From: an uncultured Devosia sp.
GTDB lineage: Bacteria; Pseudomonadota; Alphaproteobacteria; Rhizobiales; Devosiaceae
Length of the DNA: 64,000 bases
Direction of reading: 5' to 3'
NCBI RefSeq assembly: GCF_963517015.1
Contig: NZ_CAUQDV010000001.1
Span: 1,680,001 to 1,744,000 of the forward strand
The notes under the pieces were generated by a model, which saw only the letters and a list, made by a program, of their open reading frames with translations, was not told where the DNA came from and ran no database searches. Made by a program: the position numbers and the translations under genes. Shown here in pieces: positions 15,385 to 23,564 of this stretch (position 1 is its first letter; every line of letters begins with the position of its first letter).

Positions 15385-16271
15385 GCGGCCGTGGCGCGGA
15401 TCAGTTCGGCCATTTTCTCGAAGGTCGCCACAAAGGGCGTCGCTTCGCGCCAGACCAGCGAGAGCTGACGCTGCGCGCCGGGCGAGGCGAGGTCGTGGAT
15501 GGCGATGCGCGGGTCGGTGGCTTCCTTGCGCAGGGCAATGCTCGGCAGGAGAGTAACGCCCTGCCCATTGGCGACAAATTCCACAATGGTCGAGAGCGAG
15601 GTCGCCGCAAAGGTGCGGGCGCCGATATCGCTATCGAGCCGGCAGGCGGCAATGGTCTGGTCGCGGAAGCAGTGACCCTCGTCGAGCAGCAGGATGCGTT
15701 CGGGAGCAAGGCTGGACAGTGCGATCGGCTCGGTGCCGCCTTCGGACTGGCTGGTGGCCAGGACGAAAGGATCGTCGAACAGCGGGCGGGCAACGAGGCG
15801 CGGGCCGGTGTCGGGTGGATCGGTGCCGATCAGGGCGACATCGAGACTACCATCCACCAGCCCCGCCACCAGAGCATCGGTGCGGTTCTCGCTGACAGTG
15901 AAATCCAGCTCCGACAGGTCTTTGGTCAGCGCCGGAAAAATCTGCGGTAACAGATAGGGCGCGACCGTGGGGATGAGGCCGAAGCGGATCGGTCGGTCGG
16001 GCGTGCCGGCATGGCCCTGGGTGAAGGCCGCCAGCGCATCTGCACTTTCCAGCACCAGTCGGGCCCGGGCGACGAATTCGGCGCCGAAGGGCGTGGGGCG
16101 GACGCCCGACTTCAAGCGGTCGAACAGGGCGGTGCCGCAGACCTCTTCAACCGCCTGAACCTGCTGGCTCAGCGCTGGCTGGCTGACGTTGCAGACCTTC
16201 GCGGCGCGGCCGAAATGGCCGGTCTCGGCCACGGCCACTGTGTAGCGCATCTGCTTGAGGGAAAGGTGCAT
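15381..16271 (-). CDS. oxyR: Hydrogen peroxide sensor OxyR
   Basis: A 296-aa LysR-type regulator. The DNA-binding helix (HFGRAAKVCNVSQPALSQQVQ) is N-terminal. The peroxide-sensing cysteines fit exactly: GHCFRDQTIAAC gives Cys201 and Cys210, nine residues apart as Cys199 and Cys208 in E. coli OxyR. Oxidation to a disulfide converts it to an activator of antioxidant genes. It is divergent from katG across 97 bases, the classic alphaproteobacterial arrangement, which supports the identification and suggests control of katG. Confidence 0.94.
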   Translation of the reverse strand: MHLSLKQMRYTVAVAETGHFGRAAKVCNVSQPALSQQVQAVEEVCGTALFDRLKSGVRPTPFGAEFVARARLVLESADALAAFTQGHAGTPDRPIRFGLIPTVAPYLLPQIFPALTKDLSELDFTVSENRTDALVAGLVDGSLDVALIGTDPPDTGPRLVARPLFDDPFVLATSQSEGGTEPIALSSLAPERILLLDEGHCFRDQTIAACRLDSDIGARTFAATSLSTIVEFVANGQGVTLLPSIALRKEATDPRIAIHDLASPGAQRQLSLVWREATPFVATFEKMAELIRATAA

Positions 16272-16368
16272 GATAAGTTCCGCCTATACATGGTGGAAGC
16301 ATTATCGATTTGCCTGATGGTTGTCACCTTTCTATAACTCGGGCAACAGCAAGCCTCAGGAGTCTATC
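16272..16368. promoter_or_regulatory. oxyR-katG divergent promoter region
   Basis: This 97-base gap must hold both promoters and the OxyR site. It is AT-richer than its surroundings (TATACATGG, GCATTATCGATTTG, TTTCTATAACTC). I cannot fix the exact operator because the OxyR consensus is loose. The katG ribosome site CAGGAG ends six bases before its ATG. Confidence 0.55.
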
Positions 16369-18555
16369 ATGTCCGATCCCCACGCCCCCAGTGCGTCCGA
16401 AGCCAAGTGTCCCGTGGACCACGGTGGCGGCGCAGCCAAGAAGCATGGCGGCAATGCACAATGGTGGCCCAAGCAGCTTGATCTCTCCATGCTGCATCGC
16501 AATTCCTCGCTGTCCGATCCGCTTGGAGCCGAATTCGACTATGCCGAAGCGTTCAAGTCGCTCGACCTCGCCGCGGTCAAGGCGGACCTACGCGCGCTGA
16601 TGACGGATAGCCAAGAGTGGTGGCCGGCGGACTTTGGCCACTATGGTGGCCTGTTCATCCGCATGGCGTGGCACTCTGCCGGCACCTATCGCATCACCGA
16701 TGGCCGTGGCGGCGCAGGGCAGGGGCAGCAGCGTTTTGCGCCGCTCAATTCCTGGCCGGACAATGCCAGCCTAGACAAGGCACGCCGCCTGATCTGGCCG
16801 ATCAAGCAGAAATACGGCAATGCGATTTCCTGGGCGGATCTGATGATCCTGACCGGCAATGTTGCGCTGGAGTCGATGGGCTTCAAGACCTTCGGTTTTG
16901 CCGGTGGCCGTGCCGACGTGTGGGAGCCCGAGGAGTTGTTCTGGGGACCGGAAGGCACCTGGCTGGGCGACGAACGCTATTCGGGCGAACGCCAGCTTTC
17001 CGAGCCGCTGGGCGCCGTACAGATGGGCCTGATTTATGTGAACCCGGAGGGCCCGAACGGCAATCCGGACCCGCTGGCCTCGGCGCGCGATATTCGCGAA
17101 ACCTTCCGCCGGATGGCGATGAATGACGAAGAGACCGTGGCGCTGATTGCTGGCGGCCATACATTCGGCAAGACACATGGCCGGGGCGATCCGTCCCTGA
17201 TCGCAGCCGAGCCGGAAGGCGCCGATCTCGAAGACCAGGGCCTGGGCTGGAAGAGCAGCCACGGCACGGGCATTGGTCCGGACGCCATCACCTCGGGCCT
17301 CGAAGTGACCTGGACGCAGACGCCGACGCGCTGGAGCTACTACTTCTTCTCGAACCTGTTCGATTACGAGTGGGAGCTGAGCGAAAGCCCGGCCGGCGCC
17401 AAGCAGTGGGTTGCCAAGACCGACGATCTCAACATTCCGGATCCGTTTGATCCGGCCAAGAAGCACCGTCCGACCATGCTGACCTCGGATCTGGCGCTGC
17501 GCTTTGATCCGATCTATGGCCCGATCTCGCGCCGCTTCTACGACAATCCCGATCAGTTCGCCGACGCCTTTGCCCGCGCCTGGTTCAAGCTGACCCATCG
17601 CGACATGGGTCCCAAGGTCCGCTATCTCGGCGCCGAAGTGCCGAGCGAAGACCTGATCTGGCAAGACGTCATCCCGGCCGTGGACCACGAACTGGTCACC
17701 GATGCCGATGTGGCCCAGCTCAAGGCCGCGATTGCTGCTTCGGGCCTTTCGGTTTCCGAGCTAGTTTCGACGGCTTGGGCCTCGGCCGCGACGTATCGCG
17801 GTTCGGACAAGCGTGGCGGTGCCAATGGCGCGCGCATCCGTCTTGCACCGCAGAAGGATTGGGGGGTCAACCAGCCGGCCCAGCTCGGCAATGTGCTGGC
17901 GCAGCTCGAAACCATCCGGACGCAGTTCCAGGCGGGTGGCAAGACGATCTCGCTGGCCGACCTGATCGTGCTGGCCGGTGGCGTCGGCGTCGAACAGGCG
18001 GCCAAGGCGGCGGGCGAGGATATTTCCGTGCCTTTCACCCCGGGTCGCATGGATGCCAGCGACGAGCAGACCGATGCTGTCTCGTTTGCGCCGCTGGAGC
18101 CGCGGGCCGATGGCTTCCGCAACTATTATACCAAGCGCGCCTTCATGGAGCAGGAAGAGTCGCTGATCGACAAGGCGCAGCTGTTGCGCCTGACCGGGCC
18201 GGAAATGACCGTGCTGGTGGGTGGTCTCCGCGTGCTCGGCGCCGGCGTCAACACCCATGGCGTGTTCACCGACCGTCCGGGTGCCCTGACCAATGACTTC
18301 TTCCTCAACCTGCTCGACATGGCGACTGTCTGGTCGCCCAAGGCCGGGGAAGAGGGCGTCTACGAAGGTCGCGATCGCAAGAGTGGCGAGCTGCGCTGGA
18401 CTGGCACCCGCGTCGACCTGATCTTTGGCAGCCATTCGCAGTTGCGCGCGCTGTCCGAGATCTACGGCCAGTCGGATTCGGCCAGGAAGTTCACCAAGGA
18501 CTTCGTCGCCGCCTGGGTGAAGGTCATGGAAGCGGATCGTTTCGACCTGCGCTAA
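16369..18555 (+). CDS. katG: Catalase-peroxidase KatG
   Basis: A 728-aa bifunctional haem enzyme that destroys hydrogen peroxide. The distal site RMAWHSAGTYR gives Arg98, Trp101 and His102, and the proximal haem histidine is in AGGHTFGKTHG (about residue 263). The loop with LIYVNPEGPNG contains the tyrosine that with Trp101 and a later methionine forms the family's covalent adduct. Both the catalytic N-domain and the haem-less C-domain are complete. It starts with a good site (CAGGAG) and is divergent from oxyR. Confidence 0.97.
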   Translation: MSDPHAPSASEAKCPVDHGGGAAKKHGGNAQWWPKQLDLSMLHRNSSLSDPLGAEFDYAEAFKSLDLAAVKADLRALMTDSQEWWPADFGHYGGLFIRMAWHSAGTYRITDGRGGAGQGQQRFAPLNSWPDNASLDKARRLIWPIKQKYGNAISWADLMILTGNVALESMGFKTFGFAGGRADVWEPEELFWGPEGTWLGDERYSGERQLSEPLGAVQMGLIYVNPEGPNGNPDPLASARDIRETFRRMAMNDEETVALIAGGHTFGKTHGRGDPSLIAAEPEGADLEDQGLGWKSSHGTGIGPDAITSGLEVTWTQTPTRWSYYFFSNLFDYEWELSESPAGAKQWVAKTDDLNIPDPFDPAKKHRPTMLTSDLALRFDPIYGPISRRFYDNPDQFADAFARAWFKLTHRDMGPKVRYLGAEVPSEDLIWQDVIPAVDHELVTDADVAQLKAAIAASGLSVSELVSTAWASAATYRGSDKRGGANGARIRLAPQKDWGVNQPAQLGNVLAQLETIRTQFQAGGKTISLADLIVLAGGVGVEQAAKAAGEDISVPFTPGRMDASDEQTDAVSFAPLEPRADGFRNYYTKRAFMEQEESLIDKAQLLRLTGPEMTVLVGGLRVLGAGVNTHGVFTDRPGALTNDFFLNLLDMATVWSPKAGEEGVYEGRDRKSGELRWTGTRVDLIFGSHSQLRALSEIYGQSDSARKFTKDFVAAWVKVMEADRFDLR

Positions 18556-18568
18556 GCGGGCTTGCCAC

Positions 18569-18599
18569 GAACGGCGCGGCCATGCAGGCCGCGTCGTTC
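18569..18599 (+). terminator. Hairpin after katG
   Basis: GAACGGCGCGGCC-ATGCA-GGCCGCGTCGTTC is a 13-bp stem with one G-T mismatch 14 bases after the katG stop. The following sequence ATATTG has only a weak T content. Confidence 0.55.
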
Positions 18600-18646
18600 A
18601 TATTGCCTATCCGGAGATAATGGATCACGCTCTCTTTGGGGGCATC

Positions 18647-19030
18647 ATGATCAATTTCACACCGGAACGCGGGCAGTTGTTGCTTTGTAACTATGACATG
18701 GCACATGTCCCGCCCGAGATGCGGAAGACACGCAGAGTGGTCGTTGTTTCTCCAAGGTCTTACAATCGGGCCGGCCGCTGTATCGTAGTTCCATTCTCGG
18801 CCACGCACCCTCGTACTGTCGAAGCATCGCATGTCGCATTCGCGTCAGATGTGTATCGTGCTCTTACCGTGCCAACATGGGCCATCTGCGACGCAGTCTC
18901 ACATGTCTCAGTATCGCGCCTGGACCGTGTAAAGGCCGGTCAAACGTTTCTTCGAGAGTTTCTGTCGTCCAGTGATTTGGGACGCGTCGAGCTCGGTCTA
19001 CGGCATGCGCTGGGTTTCGATCTGGCTTGA
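18647..19030 (+). CDS. PemK/MazF-family toxin-like protein, no antitoxin beside it
   Basis: A 127-aa protein with the PemK/MazF-like N-terminus: FTPERGQLLLCNYD, then PPEMRKTRRVVVVSPRSYNRAGRCIVVPFSAT. Known members are ribosome-independent mRNA interferases, usually encoded after an antitoxin. Upstream is katG and downstream a candidate RNA, so no partner is seen. ATG at 18647 follows GGGGG; an earlier ATG at 18620 is possible. Codon choice is less GC-biased than in katG, which hints at acquisition. A promoter for the next element overlaps its stop codon. Confidence 0.75.
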   Translation: MINFTPERGQLLLCNYDMAHVPPEMRKTRRVVVVSPRSYNRAGRCIVVPFSATHPRTVEASHVAFASDVYRALTVPTWAICDAVSHVSVSRLDRVKAGQTFLREFLSSSDLGRVELGLRHALGFDLA

Positions 19031-19055
19031 AAATCAAAAAAAGCGGTCGTATATT
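19027..19055 (+). promoter_or_regulatory. Strong predicted sigma70 promoter
   Basis: TTGAAA (19027-19032), exactly 17 bases, then TATATT (19050-19055), with an A-rich spacer. It overlaps the last codons of the PemK-like gene and would start transcription near 19061. It is the best consensus promoter in the window. Confidence 0.7.
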
Positions 19056-19059
19056 GCAG

Positions 19060-19200
19060 ACACCTCCCGAAAGGGACCTGCGGGGCTCGTGCGTACTGGA
19101 AACAGTACCCGGGCCCTAAACTTTTTCCGACCCCAGGAAGCCGGGGCCCTTTTCATTTTAAGAAAACTGTCTGAAACGCCCGCCAGCGCGGGCTTTTCGT
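19060..19200 (+). ncRNA. Candidate structured RNA (small RNA or leader) with two terminators
   Basis: Right after a near-consensus promoter the sequence folds strongly: GCAG/CTGC enclosing TCCC-GAAA-GGGA, then a long hairpin GGGCTCG...CGGGCCC (one G-U pair) capped by GTACTG-GAAA-CAGTAC. A GC hairpin ACCCC/GGGGC followed by TTTTCATTTT (19129-19158) and a second terminator (19178-19198) follow. The GGGCCC of the long hairpin could pair instead with GGGCCC in the first terminator, so a switch is possible. No reading frame is evident. I cannot assign it to a known RNA family. The DUF2336 gene begins 135 bases further on, so it could be that gene's leader. Confidence 0.5.
19178..19198 (+). terminator. 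Intrinsic terminator
   Basis: GCCCGC-CAGC-GCGGGC followed by TTTT at 19194-19197; a weaker hairpin with TTTTCATTTT lies just upstream at 19129-19158. Confidence 0.7.
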
Positions 19201-19334
19201 GAGCACCCGCGTGTTCGCCGGTAAAGTTTCAGGCCGTTACAAGTTTAATCAAATTGCCGGAGAGGCCTTCAGATGGCCTGTAGCTGGGCTTGTTAGCGTC
19301 AGGGTCGAGATTTCCTCTGGCTTCGGGACCCAAC

Positions 19335-20459
19335 ATGTCTGAACTCGATCAAGGCGAACGCGCTTTCTCCAGCTTCCGCGTGCTGAATGGCGAACATAGC
19401 CCTACTGAGCGCGAACAGCTGTTCCGCAATATGGCGCAGCTGTTTAGCTATGTGTCGGATCGCTGTGACGACGATCAGGTGGCCCAGTATGACGAAGTAC
19501 TGTGCCAGCTCGCCGAGCTGGTCGAAGTCGAAGCCCGCATCCATGTCGCACAGCTTCTGGCGCCGCTCGAACGTGCGCCGGGGACGGTGGTGGTCAAGCT
19601 GGCGCATGACGCGATTGAAGTGGCCAAGCCGCTGCTCGAATTTTCCAACGTGCTGTCCGATGATGACCTGATCGACATCGTGACCAATCTCAGCGAGGCG
19701 CATCGCGTCGCCATCGCCGGACGTCAGGTCGTGCCGGATCGTGTCGGCGAGGCGATTGTCGAACATGGTGAGAAGGCTTCGGTCGTGCGCCTCGTGCGCA
19801 ATGCCAATGCCGAATTCCATCAGGCAACGCTGCACAAGCTGGTGGAGCGTGCCTCGCGCGATACCGAGATTGCCCAGGATCTGCGCAACCGTTCGGATAT
19901 CGACTGGAAGTCGCTGCGTGGCGAGATCGAAGAGGCTGCGGCAAATGTGCTGGAGCATCTAGATGCCAACCAGAGTTTTGATCCGGTCGCGGCCGGCAAG
20001 GTCAATGCGGTGGTCTATAACCGCATGCGCAATCGCGCCGGTTTCTCGGCCAATGAGTGGAAGGTCGCCTATAATCAGGTGAAGGCACTCAGCGACCGCA
20101 AGCAGCTCGATGAGCGCGCGCTGGCCCGTTTTGCCCGCTTCGGTTATGGCCACCATGCGGCCGCTGCGCTGACCGTCATTCTCAGCGTTGCGCCGGAAGT
20201 GTTTGTCAAATGGCTGGCGAGCCAGGACTATGTGGCGATCACCGTGGCGCTCAAGGCGGCAGGCCTGTCCGCAGACCTGTTCGAAGCCACTTTTGCTACG
20301 CTGCCGTGGCGCGATATGCCTTCGGACGCTGACAAGAAGATGATCGTCAGCCGGTTCGAAGCGCTCGAACGTGACGAAGCGGTCGGGATTTTCGACCTGT
20401 GGCGCGCCCATTCCTTCCGCAAGCGCGCCGTCAGCGAGTTGCGCCAGAACGTGGCCTAA
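19335..20459 (+). CDS. DUF2336 domain protein
   Basis: A 374-aa, mostly helical cytoplasmic protein. Residues from about 20 to 230 match the DUF2336 pattern (FRNMAQLFSYVSDRC, AHDAIEVAKPLLEFSNVLSDDDLIDIV, HRVAIAGR), a HEAT-like repeat family common in alphaproteobacteria and of unknown function. The C-terminal 140 residues continue as helices. The start at 19335 has no strong ribosome site. It is followed by a clear terminator, so it is a single-gene unit. Confidence 0.85.
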   Translation: MSELDQGERAFSSFRVLNGEHSPTEREQLFRNMAQLFSYVSDRCDDDQVAQYDEVLCQLAELVEVEARIHVAQLLAPLERAPGTVVVKLAHDAIEVAKPLLEFSNVLSDDDLIDIVTNLSEAHRVAIAGRQVVPDRVGEAIVEHGEKASVVRLVRNANAEFHQATLHKLVERASRDTEIAQDLRNRSDIDWKSLRGEIEEAAANVLEHLDANQSFDPVAAGKVNAVVYNRMRNRAGFSANEWKVAYNQVKALSDRKQLDERALARFARFGYGHHAAAALTVILSVAPEVFVKWLASQDYVAITVALKAAGLSADLFEATFATLPWRDMPSDADKKMIVSRFEALERDEAVGIFDLWRAHSFRKRAVSELRQNVA

Positions 20460-20485
20460 GGCCTGCAGTTCTCTCCTAATTCAAC

Positions 20486-20516
20486 AAATCCCCGCGCAGG
20501 CGGGGATTTTCGTTTT
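20486..20516 (+). terminator. Intrinsic terminator after the DUF2336 gene
   Basis: AAATCCCCGC-GCA-GGCGGGGATTTT followed by CGTTTT. Confidence 0.85.
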
Positions 20517-20556
20517 GGACATCTGCATTCTAGGCACTAGACCTGTGCTCAGACTG

Positions 20557-20578
20557 GATATAAACATATCTTTATATC
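20557..20578 (+). promoter_or_regulatory. Inverted repeat operator upstream of the ArsR-methyltransferase gene
   Basis: A perfect inverted repeat GATATAAA-N6-TTTATATC ends 12 bases before the start codon of the regulator. Such AT-rich palindromes are the form of the sites bound by SahR-type ArsR regulators of methionine genes. Its position implies autoregulation and control of metF. Binding is inferred. Confidence 0.65.
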
Positions 20579-20590
20579 TAGTGAGGGGCC

Positions 20591-21547
20591 ATGGCGCGTT
20601 TGGATGAATTGGTGGGGGTGCTGAAGGCGGCAGGGGAGGATACCCGGCTGCGGCTGCTTGCATTGCTGGCCGATGGCGACCATTCGGTCAAGGACCTGAC
20701 TGAAATTCTCAAGCAAAGTCAGCCGCGCGTGTCGCGCCATCTCAAGCTGCTGGCCGATGCTGGCCTGATCGAACGCAATGCCGAAGGCGCCTGGGCCTAT
20801 TACGGGCTGGCACAGGAGGGCGAGGCCGCAGCGCTGGCGCAGTGGCTGATCGCCCGTGTGGACGCAGGGGATATCGACCGGGCGCGCGATATCGAACGGC
20901 AGCAGAAGGTGCGCGGCGCACAGCAATCGCTGGCCAGCGAGTATTTTGCCAAAGTCGCCGGAAGCTGGGATCTGCTCAAGACCCTGCATGTGCCCGAAGA
21001 GGCGGTGGAAGCGGCGGTGGTCGCTGCGCTGGATGGGCGCAAGGTCGAGACCCTGATCGATCTGGGTACGGGTACCGGCCGGATGCTCGAAGTGCTCAAG
21101 GACAGCTACAAGCGCGGGATCGGCATCGATTCCAGCCGGGAGATGCTGGCGGTGGCGCGGGCACGGCTGGCCAGTGCCGGGCTCAACCATGCCCAGGTGC
21201 GGCTGGGCGATATCGGCGATGTGGAACTTTCGGCCGGGCCGGCAGACGTCATCGTCGTGCATCAGGTGCTGCATTATTTCGACGATCCGGGCCGCATGCT
21301 GGCGCAGGCGAGACGCCTGCTGAAGCCGGGCGGCGAAATGGTCATCGTCGATTTCGCCCCGCATGACCTCGAATTCCTGCGCCAGGAGCATGCCCACCGA
21401 CGGCTTGGCCTGTCGCAATCGCAGATGAGCGGCTGGGCCGCGGCAGCAGACCTTGCGGTCGAGCAATGCCGCGAATTTCCCAGCCAGAGCAATGAACGTG
21501 GCCTGACGGTTTGCCTGTGGCGCCTCAGCGACAAGAAGACGGACTGA
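20591..21547 (+). CDS. ArsR-family regulator fused to a methyltransferase-like domain (SahR-like)
   Basis: A 318-aa two-domain protein. Residues 1-90 are an ArsR winged helix (KDLTEILKQSQPRVSRHLKLLADAGLIER). Residues about 115-310 are a class I methyltransferase fold with motif I LIDLGTGTGRML (155-166) and the acidic GIGIDSSREML. This fusion next to metF is the arrangement reported for SahR, a repressor responding to S-adenosylhomocysteine, where the methyltransferase domain senses rather than catalyses. The start has GAGGGGCC upstream. The gene is four bases ahead of metF, so the two are one operon. Confidence 0.82.
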   Translation: MARLDELVGVLKAAGEDTRLRLLALLADGDHSVKDLTEILKQSQPRVSRHLKLLADAGLIERNAEGAWAYYGLAQEGEAAALAQWLIARVDAGDIDRARDIERQQKVRGAQQSLASEYFAKVAGSWDLLKTLHVPEEAVEAAVVAALDGRKVETLIDLGTGTGRMLEVLKDSYKRGIGIDSSREMLAVARARLASAGLNHAQVRLGDIGDVELSAGPADVIVVHQVLHYFDDPGRMLAQARRLLKPGGEMVIVDFAPHDLEFLRQEHAHRRLGLSQSQMSGWAAAADLAVEQCREFPSQSNERGLTVCLWRLSDKKTD

Positions 21548-21551
21548 CACC

Positions 21552-22451
21552 ATGCTTGACGACAATCTCCGCGCCAGCCGCCAGACCGCCGACCAGCGTC
21601 CGGACCTGCAGATTTCCTTTGAATTCTTTCCGCCCAAGACCGACGTCATGGAGGAAAAATTCTGGGACAGCGTGCACAAGCTCGCCCCGCTCAAGCCGCG
21701 CTTCGTGTCGGTGACCTATGGGGCAGGCGGTTCGACGCGGGAGCGCACCCTGCGCATGGTTAGCCGGATCAAGCCCGAGACTGGAGTTGATGCGGCCGCG
21801 CATCTGACCTGTGTAGGCGCCACGCGCGACGAGGTGGATGCGGTGGTGCGTGACTTCCAGCAGGTGGGCGTCAATCGCATCGTCGCGCTGCGCGGTGATC
21901 CGCCGGAAGGTGTCGGCCAGCCGTTCACGCCGCATCCGGAGGGCTATCAGAATGCGGCCGACCTCGTGGTCGGGCTGCGCCGCATCGGGGATTTCGACAT
22001 TTCGGTCGCGGCCTATCCGGAAAAGCATCCGCAGAGCCCGGACTGGGCATTCGAGATCGACAATCTGAAGCGCAAGATCGATGCCGGTGCTGACCGCGCC
22101 ATCACGCAGATGTTCTTCAGCAATGCCGACTACCTGCGCTATGTCGAACGCGCCCGTGCAGCGGGCATCACGGCGCCGATCGTGCCAGGCATCCAGCCGA
22201 TCCATAGTTTCAAGCAGATTTCGAGCTTTGCCGCGCGCTGCGGTACGTCCATTCCGGCCTGGCTGGCGGAGCGCTTCGAGGGGCTCGACGATGAGCCCGA
22301 AACCCATGCGCTGGTGGCATCGGCGGTGGCGGCCGAACAGGTCACCGAATTGCTCGACGAGGGCGTGACCGAATTCCATATCTACACGCATAACCGGTCG
22401 CCGCTGGCACTGGCACTGGCGCGCATCCTGGGTCGCCGTCCGGCGGCCTGA
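21552..22451 (+). CDS. metF: Methylenetetrahydrofolate reductase
   Basis: A 299-aa FAD-dependent reductase that makes 5-methyltetrahydrofolate for methionine synthesis. Conserved segments include SFEFFPPKTD near the N-terminus (the flavin/folate site glutamate), SVTYGAGGSTRE, ALRGDPP, SVAAYPEKHP and ITQMFF. Length is normal for bacterial MetF. It directly follows the ArsR-methyltransferase regulator, consistent with control by methyl-cycle metabolites. Confidence 0.95.
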   Translation: MLDDNLRASRQTADQRPDLQISFEFFPPKTDVMEEKFWDSVHKLAPLKPRFVSVTYGAGGSTRERTLRMVSRIKPETGVDAAAHLTCVGATRDEVDAVVRDFQQVGVNRIVALRGDPPEGVGQPFTPHPEGYQNAADLVVGLRRIGDFDISVAAYPEKHPQSPDWAFEIDNLKRKIDAGADRAITQMFFSNADYLRYVERARAAGITAPIVPGIQPIHSFKQISSFAARCGTSIPAWLAERFEGLDDEPETHALVASAVAAEQVTELLDEGVTEFHIYTHNRSPLALALARILGRRPAA

Positions 22452-22664
22452 GCGGCCACGATGGCGTGACTTTAACCTTGCGTTCACCATGATCTGGTGC
22501 CATTTGCACGCGATCCTGCGGGCCGGGCAGCTGAATTCTGCGTCATTCAGCCTGGGTTCAGCTTGCGGGTGCATTGCTGGTAGCGTGGTCGTTTTCCATA
22601 AATCGGCCACGAAAACCGGCTCTTTCGGCCCGATGGAGGCCGGAGCAATTCGGGACGTTAGCGC

Positions 22665-23444
22665 ATGAAAATCGATCGCCGCATCACCAATGGCCTGGCT
22701 TGGGCCGGTGTTCTTCTCGTTGTCGGCATTCCGGCTGCAGACCTGCTGTCGGCCCAGTTTTCCGGTGACAAGGCTGCGCCCGAGCAGATCGCGGTGGTTG
22801 CGCCCGTGGCGCCAACGCCCGTGTCGTCCGCGCAGCGCCCTGACGAACCGAAAGCGACAGCTGCGGTTGCGCCCAAGCCTGCAGCCACGCAGAGCGGCAA
22901 TGCGGTCGACAGTTTTGTGCAGTCCGGCAAACCGCTGCCCAGCTATATCACGGGCGGTGGCGCTGCCACGCCTGCGCCGGCCCAGACCGCTGTGACGCCC
23001 AAGCCTGCCGCGACCACGCCAGTGCCCAGCCAGACTGCGACGACCCAGCCGGCCCGCACGCCGATCGTGACTGACCCGATTCAAACGGCCGCTCTGCCGC
23101 CCAAGGTGGCGCCGATGCCGATGCCACTGTCCATGCGTCCCGATCCGATCCGCGTGCCTGTGGCCACCACCACGCCGCCGGCCGATATCATCCTGCCGCC
23201 CGGCCTCGGCAATGTTGCGCCGCGCCCGCCCGCGGGCATGGTGGATTCCGCTGATCTTGAAGATTGGGAAAGCGGCCCGCTTTCGGAGTTCCTGGCGCAG
23301 CGCGAGGGCAGGGGCGGCAGCTCGGCCACGGTCACCTCGGACTACGATCCCAATGGCTTCTTTCTTGACGAGGGACCAAACCCTGTCGGCCGAGACCGGG
23401 TGATCGGTCGCGAAGTCCAGCCATTTCCATTTTTCGTCAACTAG
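22665..23444 (+). CDS. Hypothetical membrane-anchored or exported Pro/Ala/Thr-rich protein
   Basis: A 259-aa protein with an N-terminal hydrophobic segment (residues 9-30, LAWAGVLLVVGIPAADLL), then a long low-complexity region rich in Pro, Ala and Thr (about 45-210) and a short acidic, more ordered C-terminus ending FPFFVN. The composition suggests an extended periplasmic linker. No domain is recognised. A 213-base non-coding gap precedes it; I see nothing specific in that gap. Confidence 0.65.
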   Translation: MKIDRRITNGLAWAGVLLVVGIPAADLLSAQFSGDKAAPEQIAVVAPVAPTPVSSAQRPDEPKATAAVAPKPAATQSGNAVDSFVQSGKPLPSYITGGGAATPAPAQTAVTPKPAATTPVPSQTATTQPARTPIVTDPIQTAALPPKVAPMPMPLSMRPDPIRVPVATTTPPADIILPPGLGNVAPRPPAGMVDSADLEDWESGPLSEFLAQREGRGGSSATVTSDYDPNGFFLDEGPNPVGRDRVIGREVQPFPFFVN

Positions 23445-23564
23445 GCTCAAGGCGGCCATGCATTTGCCGGCAGTGGACCTCATCGCCGGCAATGGCTAGT
23501 TTGCGCCTCCCCTGAGCGGACACAGCGCTGTCCGATTCCCTTGAACGAGCGGAACCGGCCCCAC

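Noticed and set aside
14547..15950. A 467-codon plus-strand frame spanning rarD and antisense to oxyR
   Set aside because: rarD and oxyR are both supported by family motifs; this frame has none.
16272..16368. A precise OxyR operator
   Set aside because: Several ATAG/CTAT-like half sites are possible but none fits the consensus well enough to place it by eye.
21525..23492. A 655-codon minus-strand frame
   Set aside because: It is a shadow of metF and the proline-rich gene; composition is Arg/His-rich as expected for antisense translation.
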